Source: Arthrobacter globiformis
GTDB taxonomy: Bacteria > Actinomycetota > Actinomycetes > Actinomycetales > Micrococcaceae
NCBI RefSeq assembly: GCF_003261175.1
Contig: NZ_QLNP01000062.1
Location: 308,150-372,149 of the forward strand
Direction: 5' to 3'
DNA: 64,000 nt
Shown here: positions 33,415-43,495 of the stretch, one piece after another
Layout: every line of letters starts with the position of its first letter
Position numbering within the stretch: the stretch's first letter is position 1
Translations under genes and position numbers: made by a program
The notes under the pieces: model-generated
Databases searched by the model: none
What the model saw: only the letters and a program-made list of their open reading frames with translations
What the model was told of the DNA's origin: nothing

Positions 33415-33555
33415 CCCAATGCCTGCGAGGTGAGCTGTCGGATTCGGATGGGAGTGCACCCGGCCGCTCGGCTTCCTGGGAAGCTTTTGCGACTTAACCC
33501 CAAGGCCTTCTTGCGAAGACCAAAATTGGTTCCCCCGCCCCTGCCAGACGATGTA
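33415..33555 (-). ncRNA. c-di-AMP riboswitch (ydaO/yuaA type)
   Basis: On the minus strand the leader contains GGGGCGGGGGAACCAA near its 5' end, then TTGGGGTTAAGTCGC, and near the 3' end CATCCGAATCCGACAGCTCA followed by CCTCGCAGGC. These blocks match the ydaO consensus in order and spacing. In actinobacteria this riboswitch binds c-di-AMP and turns off cell-wall hydrolase genes, which is exactly the gene that follows. Confidence 0.9.
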
Positions 33556-33713
33556 ATGCGAACGGACCTTGAGCGGTGGCAGAGCTAGGCAATCCACTCA
33601 AGAGCGTCAACTTCGGAAAAGTTGACGCGGTTTAGACGGTACAGCAGTTCGGAGCGAATGTCACATTCAGGTCACGGCATGTCACAGGAATGAGAGTGCT
33701 CACTCGGTTTGGC

Positions 33714-34538
33714 CTAAAGCCAACCGGCGGGATCAACGACTTCCCCGTTGACCATCACCTCGAAGTGGAGGTGGCAGCCGGTGGAGGCGCCGGTGGTCCC
33801 GCTCAGGGCAATCGCCTCACCGCGGGTGACCTTTTGGCCAACCTCGACGCTGGAGGACGACAGGTGGTTGTACGTGGTCTCCAAGCCGTTGCCGTGGTCG
33901 ATGACCACGCGGTTGCCTCCCCCGTACGGATGCCATCCCGAGAACGTGACTTTGCCGCTGGCCGCAGCAAGCACTTGCGTGCCGCACTGGGCGGCGAAGT
34001 CCTGGCCGCGGTGGAACTCGCCGGCGCCGCCGGTGATCGGGCTGACCCGGTAACCGAAGGGCGAGGACTTGACCAGCGTGGTCAGCGGCCCGCCCAGGGT
34101 GCCCACAGAGGCCGCACGGCTGATGCTGCCGGCCGACTGGGCACTCAGGAGCTGCTTGAGCTTTCCGTCCGGGTCACCGGTGGTGGAGACGGACGTGCGG
34201 CTGAAGTCGATCTTTGCTGCCGCTTCCGCCGAGACCTTCGGCTGGGCCGGCGAGGCGGCGGACACCGATGCCGCTCCCTGCTGCTCTCCGGCAGCCAGGA
34301 CGGGACTCGTGGCGGGGACAGTAACAGTCAGCAGCAGGCCGGTGGCGGCAAGGGCCACTCCAGCCTTTTGCCCAACACCACTGGCCGAAGCGAAGTCCGT
34401 AACCTGCCGGAACGGACCCCGACGGCGGCGGCGCGCTTCGCGCTGGGCATCCCTGGGACGGTCCGCGGCAATGGCCTCCGCGAGGCGCGGCTCAGGAGCG
34501 GGACCGGACGCGCGGCGGCGGCCCCGGGCATTCTGCAT
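33714..34538 (-). CDS. secreted M23 family metallopeptidase (LytM-like)
   Basis: A 274-residue peptidoglycan hydrolase. A basic Arg-rich N-region precedes a hydrophobic export signal (AGVALAATGLLLTVTVPATS), then a Ser/Ala-rich linker, and the C-terminal LytM domain with zinc ligands in FHRGQDFAA and GCHLHFEVMVNG. The ATG at 34538 is chosen; a TTG at 34544 has the better ribosome binding site distance (GAGAGGAAG). The upstream frame to 34694 runs through a second c-di-AMP riboswitch. It adjoins two C40 hydrolases in the same orientation. Confidence 0.92.
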   Translation of the reverse strand: MQNARGRRRASGPAPEPRLAEAIAADRPRDAQREARRRRRGPFRQVTDFASASGVGQKAGVALAATGLLLTVTVPATSPVLAAGEQQGAASVSAASPAQPKVSAEAAAKIDFSRTSVSTTGDPDGKLKQLLSAQSAGSISRAASVGTLGGPLTTLVKSSPFGYRVSPITGGAGEFHRGQDFAAQCGTQVLAAASGKVTFSGWHPYGGGNRVVIDHGNGLETTYNHLSSSSVEVGQKVTRGEAIALSGTTGASTGCHLHFEVMVNGEVVDPAGWL

Positions 34539-34564
34539 GGACAAGTACTGCTTCCTCTCTGGAT

Positions 34565-34745
34565 AGCCTGCGAAGTTAGCTGTCGGATTCGGGTCAGAGA
34601 GTTCGGACCCGGTCCGCCATAACAAGCCATTCCGGCACAGGGGTATCCCGGGAGGATTCCTTCTGCGGAAGAGACTTGCTGCTGCGGACTTCACCCCAAG
34701 GCTGTAGAAACAGCCGGTTGTGGTTCCCCCGCCCCTGCCAGTGAG
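34565..34745 (-). ncRNA. second c-di-AMP riboswitch (ydaO/yuaA type)
   Basis: The minus strand reads GGGGCGGGGGAACCACA, later CTTGGGGTGAAGTCCGC, an insertion loop of variable sequence, then GACCCGAATCCGACAGCTAA and CTTCGCAGGCT. All conserved ydaO blocks are present in order. It is longer than the first copy because the peripheral stem is extended. It directly precedes the M23 peptidase gene. Confidence 0.9.
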
Positions 34746-34942
34746 TGACTCGTGCTACTGATCTGCTGGCAAGGCTCGGCTCCAGATCAGGTAACGCTTT
34801 TGCATCGGCGTTGCTGTTTAACTATAGGCGATTAAGAAGCGCAGTAATAATTTCGTTATATCCGCTGTGCACAAGTGGTAGGTCATCCTGCCTGCAGATG
34901 TCAGACAGAACACAGCATCCGGCGGGTCGGCGCTTTTCGGAC

Positions 34943-35638
34943 CTAAGCCACCCGGACGAACACGTGCGCAGCGACTTCCGGCGGCAGCTCAAGGGCGCCC
35001 TCGAACCCGGGCACGCGGACAGAAATGTACTCCCCCACACGTTCGAGCGAGACAGCGGCACCGGGCCGGATCCCGCCTTCGTCCAACTGCACCAGCAACT
35101 CCGGCTCCACCTGGATGGGCTCTGCCAGGCGGCTGACGGTGACCTTGGATTCCGGACCGTAGCCGGTCATGGCATCGAGCAGGTTCACCACGCCGTCCGA
35201 GAACGCGCGGGCGGGCTGGCCGCCGAGCGCGGCCAGGCCGGGGATGGGGTTGCCGTACGGCGACTCGGTGGGATGGTCGAGCAATTCGTAAATCCTGCGC
35301 TCCACCCGTTCACTCATCACGTGCTCCCACCGGCAGGCCTCGTCATGAACGTAGGCCCAGTCGAGTCCGATGACGTCGGCGAGGAGGCGCTCGGCGAGCC
35401 GGTGCTTGCGCATCACCTCGGTGGCGCGTTTCCGGCCCACTTCGGTCAGCTCGAGGTGGCGGTCACCGGAGACGACGACGAGGCCGTCGCGCTCCATCCT
35501 GCCGATGGTCTGCGAAACGGTGGGGCCCGAGTGGCGGAGACGTTCGGCGATGCGTGCCCGAAGCGCCACGATGTTCTCTTCCTCCAGCTCCAGAATGGTG
35601 CGAAGGTACATCTCCGTGGTGTCGATCAGATCCGTCAT
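34943..35638 (-). CDS. ideR: DtxR/IdeR-family iron-dependent repressor
   Basis: A 231-residue regulator with all three DtxR domains: winged HTH (ARIAERLRHSGPTVSQTIGRM), metal-binding dimerisation domain and a C-terminal SH3-like domain. Metal-site residues are visible as Met10, the His of MRKHRLAERLL, and EACRWEHVM with the DtxR-type cysteine, Glu and His near residues 100-107. The Cys favours an iron-sensing IdeR/DtxR over a manganese-sensing MntR. A matching iron box lies at 52332-52350 before a siderophore-interacting protein gene. The gene is divergent from serC. Confidence 0.92.
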   Translation of the reverse strand: MTDLIDTTEMYLRTILELEEENIVALRARIAERLRHSGPTVSQTIGRMERDGLVVVSGDRHLELTEVGRKRATEVMRKHRLAERLLADVIGLDWAYVHDEACRWEHVMSERVERRIYELLDHPTESPYGNPIPGLAALGGQPARAFSDGVVNLLDAMTGYGPESKVTVSRLAEPIQVEPELLVQLDEGGIRPGAAVSLERVGEYISVRVPGFEGALELPPEVAAHVFVRVA

Positions 35639-37115
<1,477 letters not shown>

Positions 37116-37146
37116 CCAGCGGGGTTGGGACTTTTCACTTAAGTTC

Positions 37147-37184
37147 GACGGCGCCGTCCGGGCTTGCGTCCGGACGGCGCCGTC
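37147..37184. terminator. bidirectional hairpin between serC and the DUF3027 gene
   Basis: Perfect 15-bp arms (37147-37161 and 37170-37184) around an 8-base loop, lying between two convergent stops. It has no T-run, but it is the only strong stem in the gap. Confidence 0.75.
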
Positions 37185-37212
37185 AGTGGTTGTGAACCAT
37201 GAGTCGTTGTGA

Positions 37213-37749
37213 TTAGTCGCGTTCCTGGGCGCCGGGTGCTGCTTCGACGTCGGACTCTGCTTCAGCGTCAGCCGCTGTCTCGGCGCCGGGCTCTGTTTCA
37301 GAGCCAGCGGACGCCTCCCCCGGCGCTTCCTGCTGGTCCTGCTCTTGTACGTCCTGCTCCTGCGCGTCCTCAGGGCGTACGCGCTCTGCCCACGGCACCC
37401 ACTCCGGGGCGAGGATCGAGTCTTCGGACGGGAGCAGGCCAAGCTCGTTGACAGTGATCACTTTGGAGCGGGAGTTGCGCGTCAGGACGGCGTACCACTG
37501 CCAGCCGAGGTACCCCGGCAGCCGTGACTCGAATAAGTGTGTCACCACGCGGTCGCCCTCGGTCCGGGCGGCCAGGTGGTCCCCGATTTCGGATGCCTTC
37601 GCGATGCCTTCGATGGCAGTCCGGGCCGCGTCCACGGCAGCGGCCAGCACGGCGTCAGGCTTTCCCGTCCGCCACACCGGGACGCCGGTGCGGCGCTGGG
37701 GTGCCTTGGGTTCCGCCTTGGGTTCCGCCTGTTCAGGTTCCGGGTTCAT
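37213..37749 (-). CDS. DUF3027 domain protein
   Basis: A 178-residue protein. The core AARTAIEGIAKASEIGDHLAAR and HLFESRLPGYLGWQWYAVLTR, then ILAPEWVPWAERV, matches DUF3027, an actinobacterial family of unknown function. The last 45 residues are a Glu/Ala-rich acidic tail. It starts 8 bp after the stop of the cold-shock gene and is cotranscribed with it, a common actinobacterial neighbourhood. Confidence 0.85.
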   Translation of the reverse strand: MNPEPEQAEPKAEPKAPQRRTGVPVWRTGKPDAVLAAAVDAARTAIEGIAKASEIGDHLAARTEGDRVVTHLFESRLPGYLGWQWYAVLTRNSRSKVITVNELGLLPSEDSILAPEWVPWAERVRPEDAQEQDVQEQDQQEAPGEASAGSETEPGAETAADAEAESDVEAAPGAQERD

Positions 37750-37757
37750 CGGGAGGC

Positions 37758-38141
37758 CTAGGCGTCCAGCTCGTCGGCAACCTTACGCAGGGCAGTGGCG
37801 ATTGCCTTGCCCTTGTTGCCATCCGGGTACTTGCCGGACGACAGCGTGCCGGACAGGTTGTCCAGGACCGTCACCAGGTCCTGCACCAGCGGGGCAAGAT
37901 CCCTCGCGCTGGGGCGCTTGGCCTTTGCGATGGACGGTGTCTTGTCGAGGACTCGCAGGCCGAGGGCCTGGGCGCCCTTGCGTCCGTCTGCGACGCCGAA
38001 CTCAACACGGGTGCCGGCCTTCAGTTCGGTGACTCCGGCGGGGAGCGCCGACTTGGGAAGGAACACTTCCTGTCCGTCCTCGCCCGCGAGGAATCCGAAA
38101 CCTTTATCCTTGTCGTACCACTTGACCTTGCCGGTAGGCAC
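37758..38141 (-). CDS. cold-shock domain protein with C-terminal extension
   Basis: A 127-residue protein with an N-terminal CSD nucleic-acid-binding domain (GKVKWYDKDKGFGFLAGEDG, VFLPKSAL) of about 65 residues, where RNP1 is KGFGFL. The C-terminal half is an added helical domain (DLAPLVQDLVTVLDNLSG) not found in classical CspA. GTG at 38141 is preceded by GAAGG. This longer type is typically next to DUF3027 in actinobacteria; a role in RNA chaperoning is inferred. Confidence 0.88.
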   Translation of the reverse strand: MPTGKVKWYDKDKGFGFLAGEDGQEVFLPKSALPAGVTELKAGTRVEFGVADGRKGAQALGLRVLDKTPSIAKAKRPSARDLAPLVQDLVTVLDNLSGTLSSGKYPDGNKGKAIATALRKVADELDA

Positions 38142-38325
38142 CTAATCAACCTTCTTCGTTCTGACGTTCTGGGACACGGCCGGCCGTCACCGCATCCGCA
38201 CTGATGTGCGGGTTCAGGGTATGACTGCCTGGTCCGTGTTGGTCTGTTCCTTCAAGGTTATCCTGACTGGCAGGCTAATCCCGCTTTTGAGGCGCGGCCT
38301 CGGCACTGCTGTTAGCGTTACGTCC

Positions 38326-38559
38326 ATGACATCCGCGCGTATCCGGCGGCCACTGATGGCCGCCGCAGTGCTCCTTGCAGTTTTGTCCCTCGCAGCGGTC
38401 GGGGCGGTCATAGCCCTTGCCGCTGCGGGCCAGGCGGCGCCGCAGTGGATCACGTCAACGGCACTCTATGGCCTTCCGGCGGCCTTCCTGCTGATGCTCG
38501 TGCTGGTGGCAGACGGCGTTGCCGCCCGCCGCCGGGCAGGAAGCCCCGCCGGGCGGTAA
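38326..38559 (+). CDS. small two-helix membrane protein
   Basis: A 77-residue protein with two hydrophobic helices (AAAVLLAVLSLAAVGAVIAL and ALYGLPAAFLLMLVLVA) and short basic ends. ATG at 38326 is chosen; the longer frame upstream has no coding character. It ends 10 bp before the helicase-associated protein gene and is probably cotranscribed. No family recognised. Confidence 0.6.
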   Translation: MTSARIRRPLMAAAVLLAVLSLAAVGAVIALAAAGQAAPQWITSTALYGLPAAFLLMLVLVADGVAARRRAGSPAGR

Positions 38560-38569
38560 CGTTGGACTG

Positions 38570-41062
38570 ATGTCCCTCATTCGAGCGCTCAGCAAGGAAC
38601 TGGAGGCACGCAGCGACGAGTCGCTGCGGGCTTTGTTCGCTGCGCGGCCGGACCTGATCTCCCCCGGCGTTCCCGACTTCCCCGCCCTGGCCGCCCGCGC
38701 CAGCGCGCGGGTGAGCGTGCAGCGGGCCCTGGAGCGCCTGAACCGTCCGCAAATGCAGGTGCTGGAGACCCTGCACCTGTGCACCAACACGGACACCGGG
38801 CACAGCGCATCGGCGGCCGTGCTGAAGAAGGCCATCGCAGGTTCAACTGTGGCGGCCATCGAACAGCTCCTGCAGTCACTGCACGATCTCGCCCTGGTGC
38901 AGCGGGCGGAGCCGCCGCATGGGGCGGGCCCCGGCGCCCAGAGGCAGCGCTTCTATCTTCCGGTGAGCAGTCTGAAGGACGTCGTCGGGATCTACCCGGC
39001 AGGGCTGGGGCGCAGCTACACCGAACTGGTCAGGCTGCAGCCGGCCTTCGCCCAGCGCGTCGTCCAGCTGGTGGCGGAACTGCGCCGCAGCGGCGCCGCC
39101 GTGCAGGCGGCCACCACGCCTATGGACGCAGCCCTGGCGCTCCAGCACTGGACCTCTTCTCCCGAGGGACTGCAGGCACTCCTCGCCGGCGCCCCGGAGC
39201 GAACCACCGCGCTGCTGGCCCGGTTCAGCAACTGGGCGATGGGTGCCGTACCCCAGGCCCAGCGGAAGGCTTCCGTCACCACTGAAGGTCACGACGTCGG
39301 GCCGGTCGACTGGCTGCTGGCCCGTGGCCTGCTGGTGCCGCTGGATGCTGCACATGTGGAACTGCCGCACAGCGTGGGCATTTCCCTGCGCGGCGGCGCC
39401 ATCATCAACAACTTCTCCCTGACTCCGCCCGCCCCGATGCTCGGCGTCACCACGGCCGCGCTCCGCCGCAATGCCGCGCTCGGGGCCATCGCCGAAACTC
39501 TGCGCCTCACCGGCGAATTGCTGCACGCGGTCAGGGACCAGCCCCTGGCCACCCTGCGGAGCGGCGGGGTGGGCATCCGCGAGATGCGCCGGCTCGCCGA
39601 GGCGCTCCGCGTGGACCACCACACTACTGCGGTGCTGCTGGAGCTCTGTGCCCTGGCGGGCCTGATCCGGCTGGACGTGGACAGCTCGTGCTGGGTGCAG
39701 CCGCCCCAGCTGGAATGGCTCGGGCTGCCGCGGCAGGAACAGTGGCTGTGGCTCGTGAACGCCTGGCTGGCCAGCGAGCGCGCCCCGTCACTCGTGGGGC
39801 AGCCCATGAATGGCCAGCCTGTTGGGCCCGCCAACCACCGGCCCGCCCCGGCGGCCACCGTCAACGCCCTGTCTGCCGAGGCGCAGCGGTCCGACGCGCC
39901 CGTCATCCGGAAGAGGATCCTGGAGATCTTGCGGGAGCTGACGCTCGAGGCGAAGGTGCCGGACGGGGCAGCGCCAGTGCTCAATGCGGAGGCCGTGCTG
40001 CTGCGTGCCGAGTGGTCGCAGCCCCGCATGGCGCGGCGGTTCAGTTCCTTGATCAGCGGAGTGCTTGCCGAGGCGGAGCTGCTGGGGCTGATCGGGTCCG
40101 GCGCGCTCAGCCAGCTGGGTGCCGCCATCGCCGCGGACGCGCCTGACGACGCCATGGACCTCCTCGGCGAACACCTCCCGGCGGCCCTCAACCATGTGCT
40201 CCTGCAAGCCGATCTGACCGCGGTGGCGCCCGGCTACCTCGCCCCAGACCTGGCCGAGCAGCTCCAGCAGATGGCCGACGCCGAGGGGCAGGGCCCGGCC
40301 ACGACGTACCGGTTCTCCGCGGAGTCCATCCGGCGGGCCCTGGACTCCGGCCAGGACGCTGCAGCCATCCTTGATTTCCTCCGCCGGTACTCGGCCACCG
40401 CCGTGCCGCAGCCGCTGCAGTACCTGGTGGAGGACACAGCCGCCAGGCACGGCAAGCTGCGGGTCGGAGCGGCCGCGAGTTTCATCCAGAGCGACGACGA
40501 AGCTGCGCTCAGTGAGCTCTGCCGGGAGGCCGCGGCCTCGTCCCTGGGCCTGGTCCGGATCGCCCCCACCGTCCTGGTCTCCATGGCCTCACCCCGGCAG
40601 ACGGCCCTCGTGCTGCGCGGGCTGGGACTGTCACCTGCCGTTGAAGAGGCCGGCTCCGCCGTCGTCCGCCTCAACCGCACCGCCCCCCTTCCTGGCACCG
40701 GGCGCCCCGTCTACAGCGCGCCGCGCACCGCCCTTCCCGACGCCGACGTCGCCGCCCAGCTCGCCATTCTCCGCAGCCGTGCGGAGCACGGCACCAGCCC
40801 CAACGGCTCCCGTCCGGCTGCCGCCGGCGCCGAGGAGGCAACCCAGCTGGGACTGGAGACCCTGCACAAGGCCATCAGGCTCCGGCAAAAGGTAGTGATG
40901 AACGTCGTGGACAGCCTGGGGAATGCGAAACTGGAAACGGTGGTTCCGGTATCCGTGGCGGGCGGACGCGTCCGTGTCTTCGACCCCGCGAAGGACACGG
41001 AGCGGGTGCTCTCCATCCACCGGATCATCGATATCGAGGCAGCAGAGGAAATGCAGCAGTGA
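38570..41062 (+). CDS. helicase-associated domain protein paired with XPB
   Basis: An 830-residue protein of the XPB/Ssl2-like helicase-associated family (Helicase_C_3 at the C-terminus). No Walker motifs are seen, so it is not itself a helicase. The N-terminal part (SLIRALSKELEARSDESLRALFAARPDL) contains winged-helix-like segments; the C-terminal part KAIRLRQKVVMNVVDSLGN resembles a WYL-like module. ATG at 38570 is chosen. The XPB helicase gene follows after 13 bp, and the pair is conserved in actinobacteria; a shared role in DNA repair is inferred. Confidence 0.85.
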   Translation: MSLIRALSKELEARSDESLRALFAARPDLISPGVPDFPALAARASARVSVQRALERLNRPQMQVLETLHLCTNTDTGHSASAAVLKKAIAGSTVAAIEQLLQSLHDLALVQRAEPPHGAGPGAQRQRFYLPVSSLKDVVGIYPAGLGRSYTELVRLQPAFAQRVVQLVAELRRSGAAVQAATTPMDAALALQHWTSSPEGLQALLAGAPERTTALLARFSNWAMGAVPQAQRKASVTTEGHDVGPVDWLLARGLLVPLDAAHVELPHSVGISLRGGAIINNFSLTPPAPMLGVTTAALRRNAALGAIAETLRLTGELLHAVRDQPLATLRSGGVGIREMRRLAEALRVDHHTTAVLLELCALAGLIRLDVDSSCWVQPPQLEWLGLPRQEQWLWLVNAWLASERAPSLVGQPMNGQPVGPANHRPAPAATVNALSAEAQRSDAPVIRKRILEILRELTLEAKVPDGAAPVLNAEAVLLRAEWSQPRMARRFSSLISGVLAEAELLGLIGSGALSQLGAAIAADAPDDAMDLLGEHLPAALNHVLLQADLTAVAPGYLAPDLAEQLQQMADAEGQGPATTYRFSAESIRRALDSGQDAAAILDFLRRYSATAVPQPLQYLVEDTAARHGKLRVGAAASFIQSDDEAALSELCREAAASSLGLVRIAPTVLVSMASPRQTALVLRGLGLSPAVEEAGSAVVRLNRTAPLPGTGRPVYSAPRTALPDADVAAQLAILRSRAEHGTSPNGSRPAAAGAEEATQLGLETLHKAIRLRQKVVMNVVDSLGNAKLETVVPVSVAGGRVRVFDPAKDTERVLSIHRIIDIEAAEEMQQ

Positions 41063-41075
41063 AGGTTTTACCTGC

Positions 41076-42719
41076 GTGAATGACGGCCCCCTGATTGTCC
41101 AGAGCGACAAGACCATCCTCCTGGAAGTGGACCACGAGCAGGCGACGGAGGCCCGGCACGCCATCGCGGCCTTCGCCGAACTGGAGCGCGCACCCGAGCA
41201 CATGCACAGCTACCGGCTCACGCCCCTGGGGCTCTGGAACGCCCGGGCCGCAGGGCTCGACGCCGAAAAGGTGCTGGATACGCTGCTCACCTATTCCCGG
41301 TTCCCCGTGCCGCACTCGCTGCTGATCGACGTCGAGGAAACCATGTCCCGGTACGGCCGGCTCCGGCTGGAGAAGGACCCCCAGCACGGGCTGGTCATGC
41401 GCACCAGCGACTACCCGGTGCTGGAGGAGGTCAGCAGGGCCAAGAAGATCCAGCCGCTGCTGGGCCCGCGCATCGACGCCGAGACGGTGGTGGTCCATTC
41501 CTCCCAGCGCGGCCAGCTGAAGCAGCTGCTGCTGAAGATCGGCTGGCCGGCGGAGGACCTGGCCGGTTACGTCGACGGCACGCCGCACCCCATCATGCTC
41601 GACGAGTCGGGTTGGACGCTGCGCCCGTACCAGCGGCTGGCCACGGAGAACTTCTGGGCCGGCGGCAGCGGCGTCGTCGTGCTTCCCTGCGGCGCCGGCA
41701 AGACACTGGTCGGGGCGGCCGCCATGGCCACCAGCTCCACCACCACGCTGATCCTCGTCACCAACACGGTGGCCGCGCGGCAGTGGAAGGACGAGCTGCT
41801 CAGGCGGACGTCACTGACGGAGGAGGAGATCGGCGAGTACTCGGGCGCCGTCAAGGAAGTGCGCCCGGTGACGATCGCCACCTACCAGGTTCTCACCACC
41901 AAGCGCGGCGGACTGTACCCGCACCTTGAGCTCGTCGACGGCCACGACTGGGGCCTGATCATCTACGACGAGGTGCACCTGCTGCCCGCCCCGATCTTCC
42001 GGATGACGGCGGACCTGCAGGCCCGGCGTCGGCTCGGCCTGACGGCGACTCTGGTGCGTGAAGACGGGCGGGAGGGGGAGGTTTTCAGCCTCATCGGCCC
42101 CAAGCGCTATGACGCGCCATGGAAGGACATCGAGGCCCAGGGCTACATCGCCCCCGCGGACTGTGTGGAGGTCCGTGTGGATCTTCCCAAGGACGAGCGC
42201 GTGGCGTATGCCATGGCCGAGGATGCGGACAAGTACCGGTTGTGCGCCACGTCCGAGACAAAGACCGTCGTGGCCGAACAGCTGGTGGCGCACCACCGGG
42301 GCGAGCAGGTCCTGGTGATCGGGCAGTACATTGACCAGCTCGACGAGCTCGGCGAGCGGCTGGACGCCCCGGTTATCAAGGGCGAAACCTCGGTCAAGGT
42401 CCGCCAGAAGCTCTTTGACGCTTTCCGCGCCGGGGAGGTCCAGACTCTTGTGGTGTCCAAGGTGGCCAACTTTTCCATCGACCTGCCCGAGGCCTCGGTG
42501 GCCATCCAGGTCTCCGGCTCCTTCGGTTCGCGCCAGGAGGAGGCCCAGCGGCTCGGGCGGCTGCTGCGGCCTAAGCAGGACGGGCGCGCGGCACGGTTCT
42601 ACTCCCTCGTTGCCCGGGACACCCTGGACCAGGATTTCGCGGCCAAGCGCCAGCGTTTCCTGGCCGAGCAAGGCTACGCCTACCGCATCATGGACGCCAA
42701 GGACGTCGAATCCTGCTGA
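41076..42719 (+). CDS. XPB-type DNA repair helicase
   Basis: A 547-residue superfamily-2 helicase homologous to eukaryotic and archaeal XPB. It has an N-terminal damage-recognition-like region (PLIVQSDKTILLEV), Walker A LPCGAGKTLVG near residue 205, the DExH box IYDEVHLLPAP near 298, LTATLVREDGRE, and a C-terminal helicase domain ending in QRLGRLLRPKQDG. The GTG at 41076 is chosen, with GAAGG upstream. It is coupled to the helicase-associated protein upstream. The call is firm; the in vivo role in actinobacteria is not fully known. Confidence 0.93.
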   Translation: MNDGPLIVQSDKTILLEVDHEQATEARHAIAAFAELERAPEHMHSYRLTPLGLWNARAAGLDAEKVLDTLLTYSRFPVPHSLLIDVEETMSRYGRLRLEKDPQHGLVMRTSDYPVLEEVSRAKKIQPLLGPRIDAETVVVHSSQRGQLKQLLLKIGWPAEDLAGYVDGTPHPIMLDESGWTLRPYQRLATENFWAGGSGVVVLPCGAGKTLVGAAAMATSSTTTLILVTNTVAARQWKDELLRRTSLTEEEIGEYSGAVKEVRPVTIATYQVLTTKRGGLYPHLELVDGHDWGLIIYDEVHLLPAPIFRMTADLQARRRLGLTATLVREDGREGEVFSLIGPKRYDAPWKDIEAQGYIAPADCVEVRVDLPKDERVAYAMAEDADKYRLCATSETKTVVAEQLVAHHRGEQVLVIGQYIDQLDELGERLDAPVIKGETSVKVRQKLFDAFRAGEVQTLVVSKVANFSIDLPEASVAIQVSGSFGSRQEEAQRLGRLLRPKQDGRAARFYSLVARDTLDQDFAAKRQRFLAEQGYAYRIMDAKDVESC

Positions 42720-42750
42720 CCCAACCAACACACAACTTTTATCCAGAAAA

Positions 42751-42767
42751 CTCCCAGATTCTGGGAG
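42751..42767 (+). promoter_or_regulatory. palindrome upstream of the response regulator gene
   Basis: CTCCCAGA-T-TCTGGGAG is a perfect inverted repeat with 8-bp arms, 12 bp before the ATG at 42780. There is no T-run, so an operator, for example an autoregulatory site, is more likely than a terminator for the XPB gene. Confidence 0.4.
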
Positions 42768-42779
42768 CATCATGGGAAT

Positions 42780-43493
42780 ATGAAAAAGAACAGCGCCGAA
42801 GCGAAGCTCCTCGTGGTTGATGATGAACCGAACATCCGCGAGCTGCTTTCCACGTCATTGCGCTTCGCTGGCTTTGAAGTGGTGTCCGCGGGGAACGGGC
42901 GGGAGGCGCTGGCTGCCGTTGAGGCGCACGCTCCCGACCTTGCGGTGCTGGACGTCATGCTTCCGGACATGGACGGCTTCACCGTCACCCGCCGGCTGCG
43001 TGCGGCAGGCAAGCATTTCCCTGTCCTGTTCCTGACCGCCAAGGACGACACCGAAGACAAGGTCACCGGGCTGACGGTGGGCGGGGACGACTACGTCACC
43101 AAGCCCTTCAGCCTTGATGAGGTGGTGGCCCGCATCCGAGCCGTGCTCCGCAGGACGCAGCCGATGCTGGAGGATGACGAGGCCGTCATCCGGGTGGATG
43201 ACCTGGAGCTCGACGACGATGCCCACGAGGTGCGCCGCGGCGGCAAGGTGATCGAGCTGTCCCCCACGGAATTCAAGCTGCTCCGGTACCTGATGCTCAA
43301 CCCGAACCGCGTCCTGTCCAAGGCGCAGATCCTGGACCACGTCTGGGAATACGACTTCAACGGTGACGCCTCCATCGTCGAGTCCTACATTTCCTACCTG
43401 CGGCGCAAGGTGGACATCGATCCCGACGCCCCGGCCCTCATCCAGACCAAGCGCGGTGTGGGCTACGTGCTGCGGACAGCAGAAAAGCGCTAA
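42780..43493 (+). CDS. OmpR-family response regulator
   Basis: A 237-residue two-component regulator. The receiver domain has the acidic pair in VVDDEPNIREL, phospho-acceptor Asp58 in LAVLDVMLPDMDGF and Lys near 108 in TKPFSLDE. The C-terminal winged-helix domain holds LSPTEFKLLRYLMLNPNRVL and ends SYLRRKVDIDPDAPALIQTK with GVGYVLR. It is 2 bp upstream of its histidine kinase. It resembles the TcrX/PrrA group of actinobacteria, but no orthologue is claimed. Confidence 0.93.
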   Translation: MKKNSAEAKLLVVDDEPNIRELLSTSLRFAGFEVVSAGNGREALAAVEAHAPDLAVLDVMLPDMDGFTVTRRLRAAGKHFPVLFLTAKDDTEDKVTGLTVGGDDYVTKPFSLDEVVARIRAVLRRTQPMLEDDEAVIRVDDLELDDDAHEVRRGGKVIELSPTEFKLLRYLMLNPNRVLSKAQILDHVWEYDFNGDASIVESYISYLRRKVDIDPDAPALIQTKRGVGYVLRTAEKR

Positions 43494-43495
43494 CC

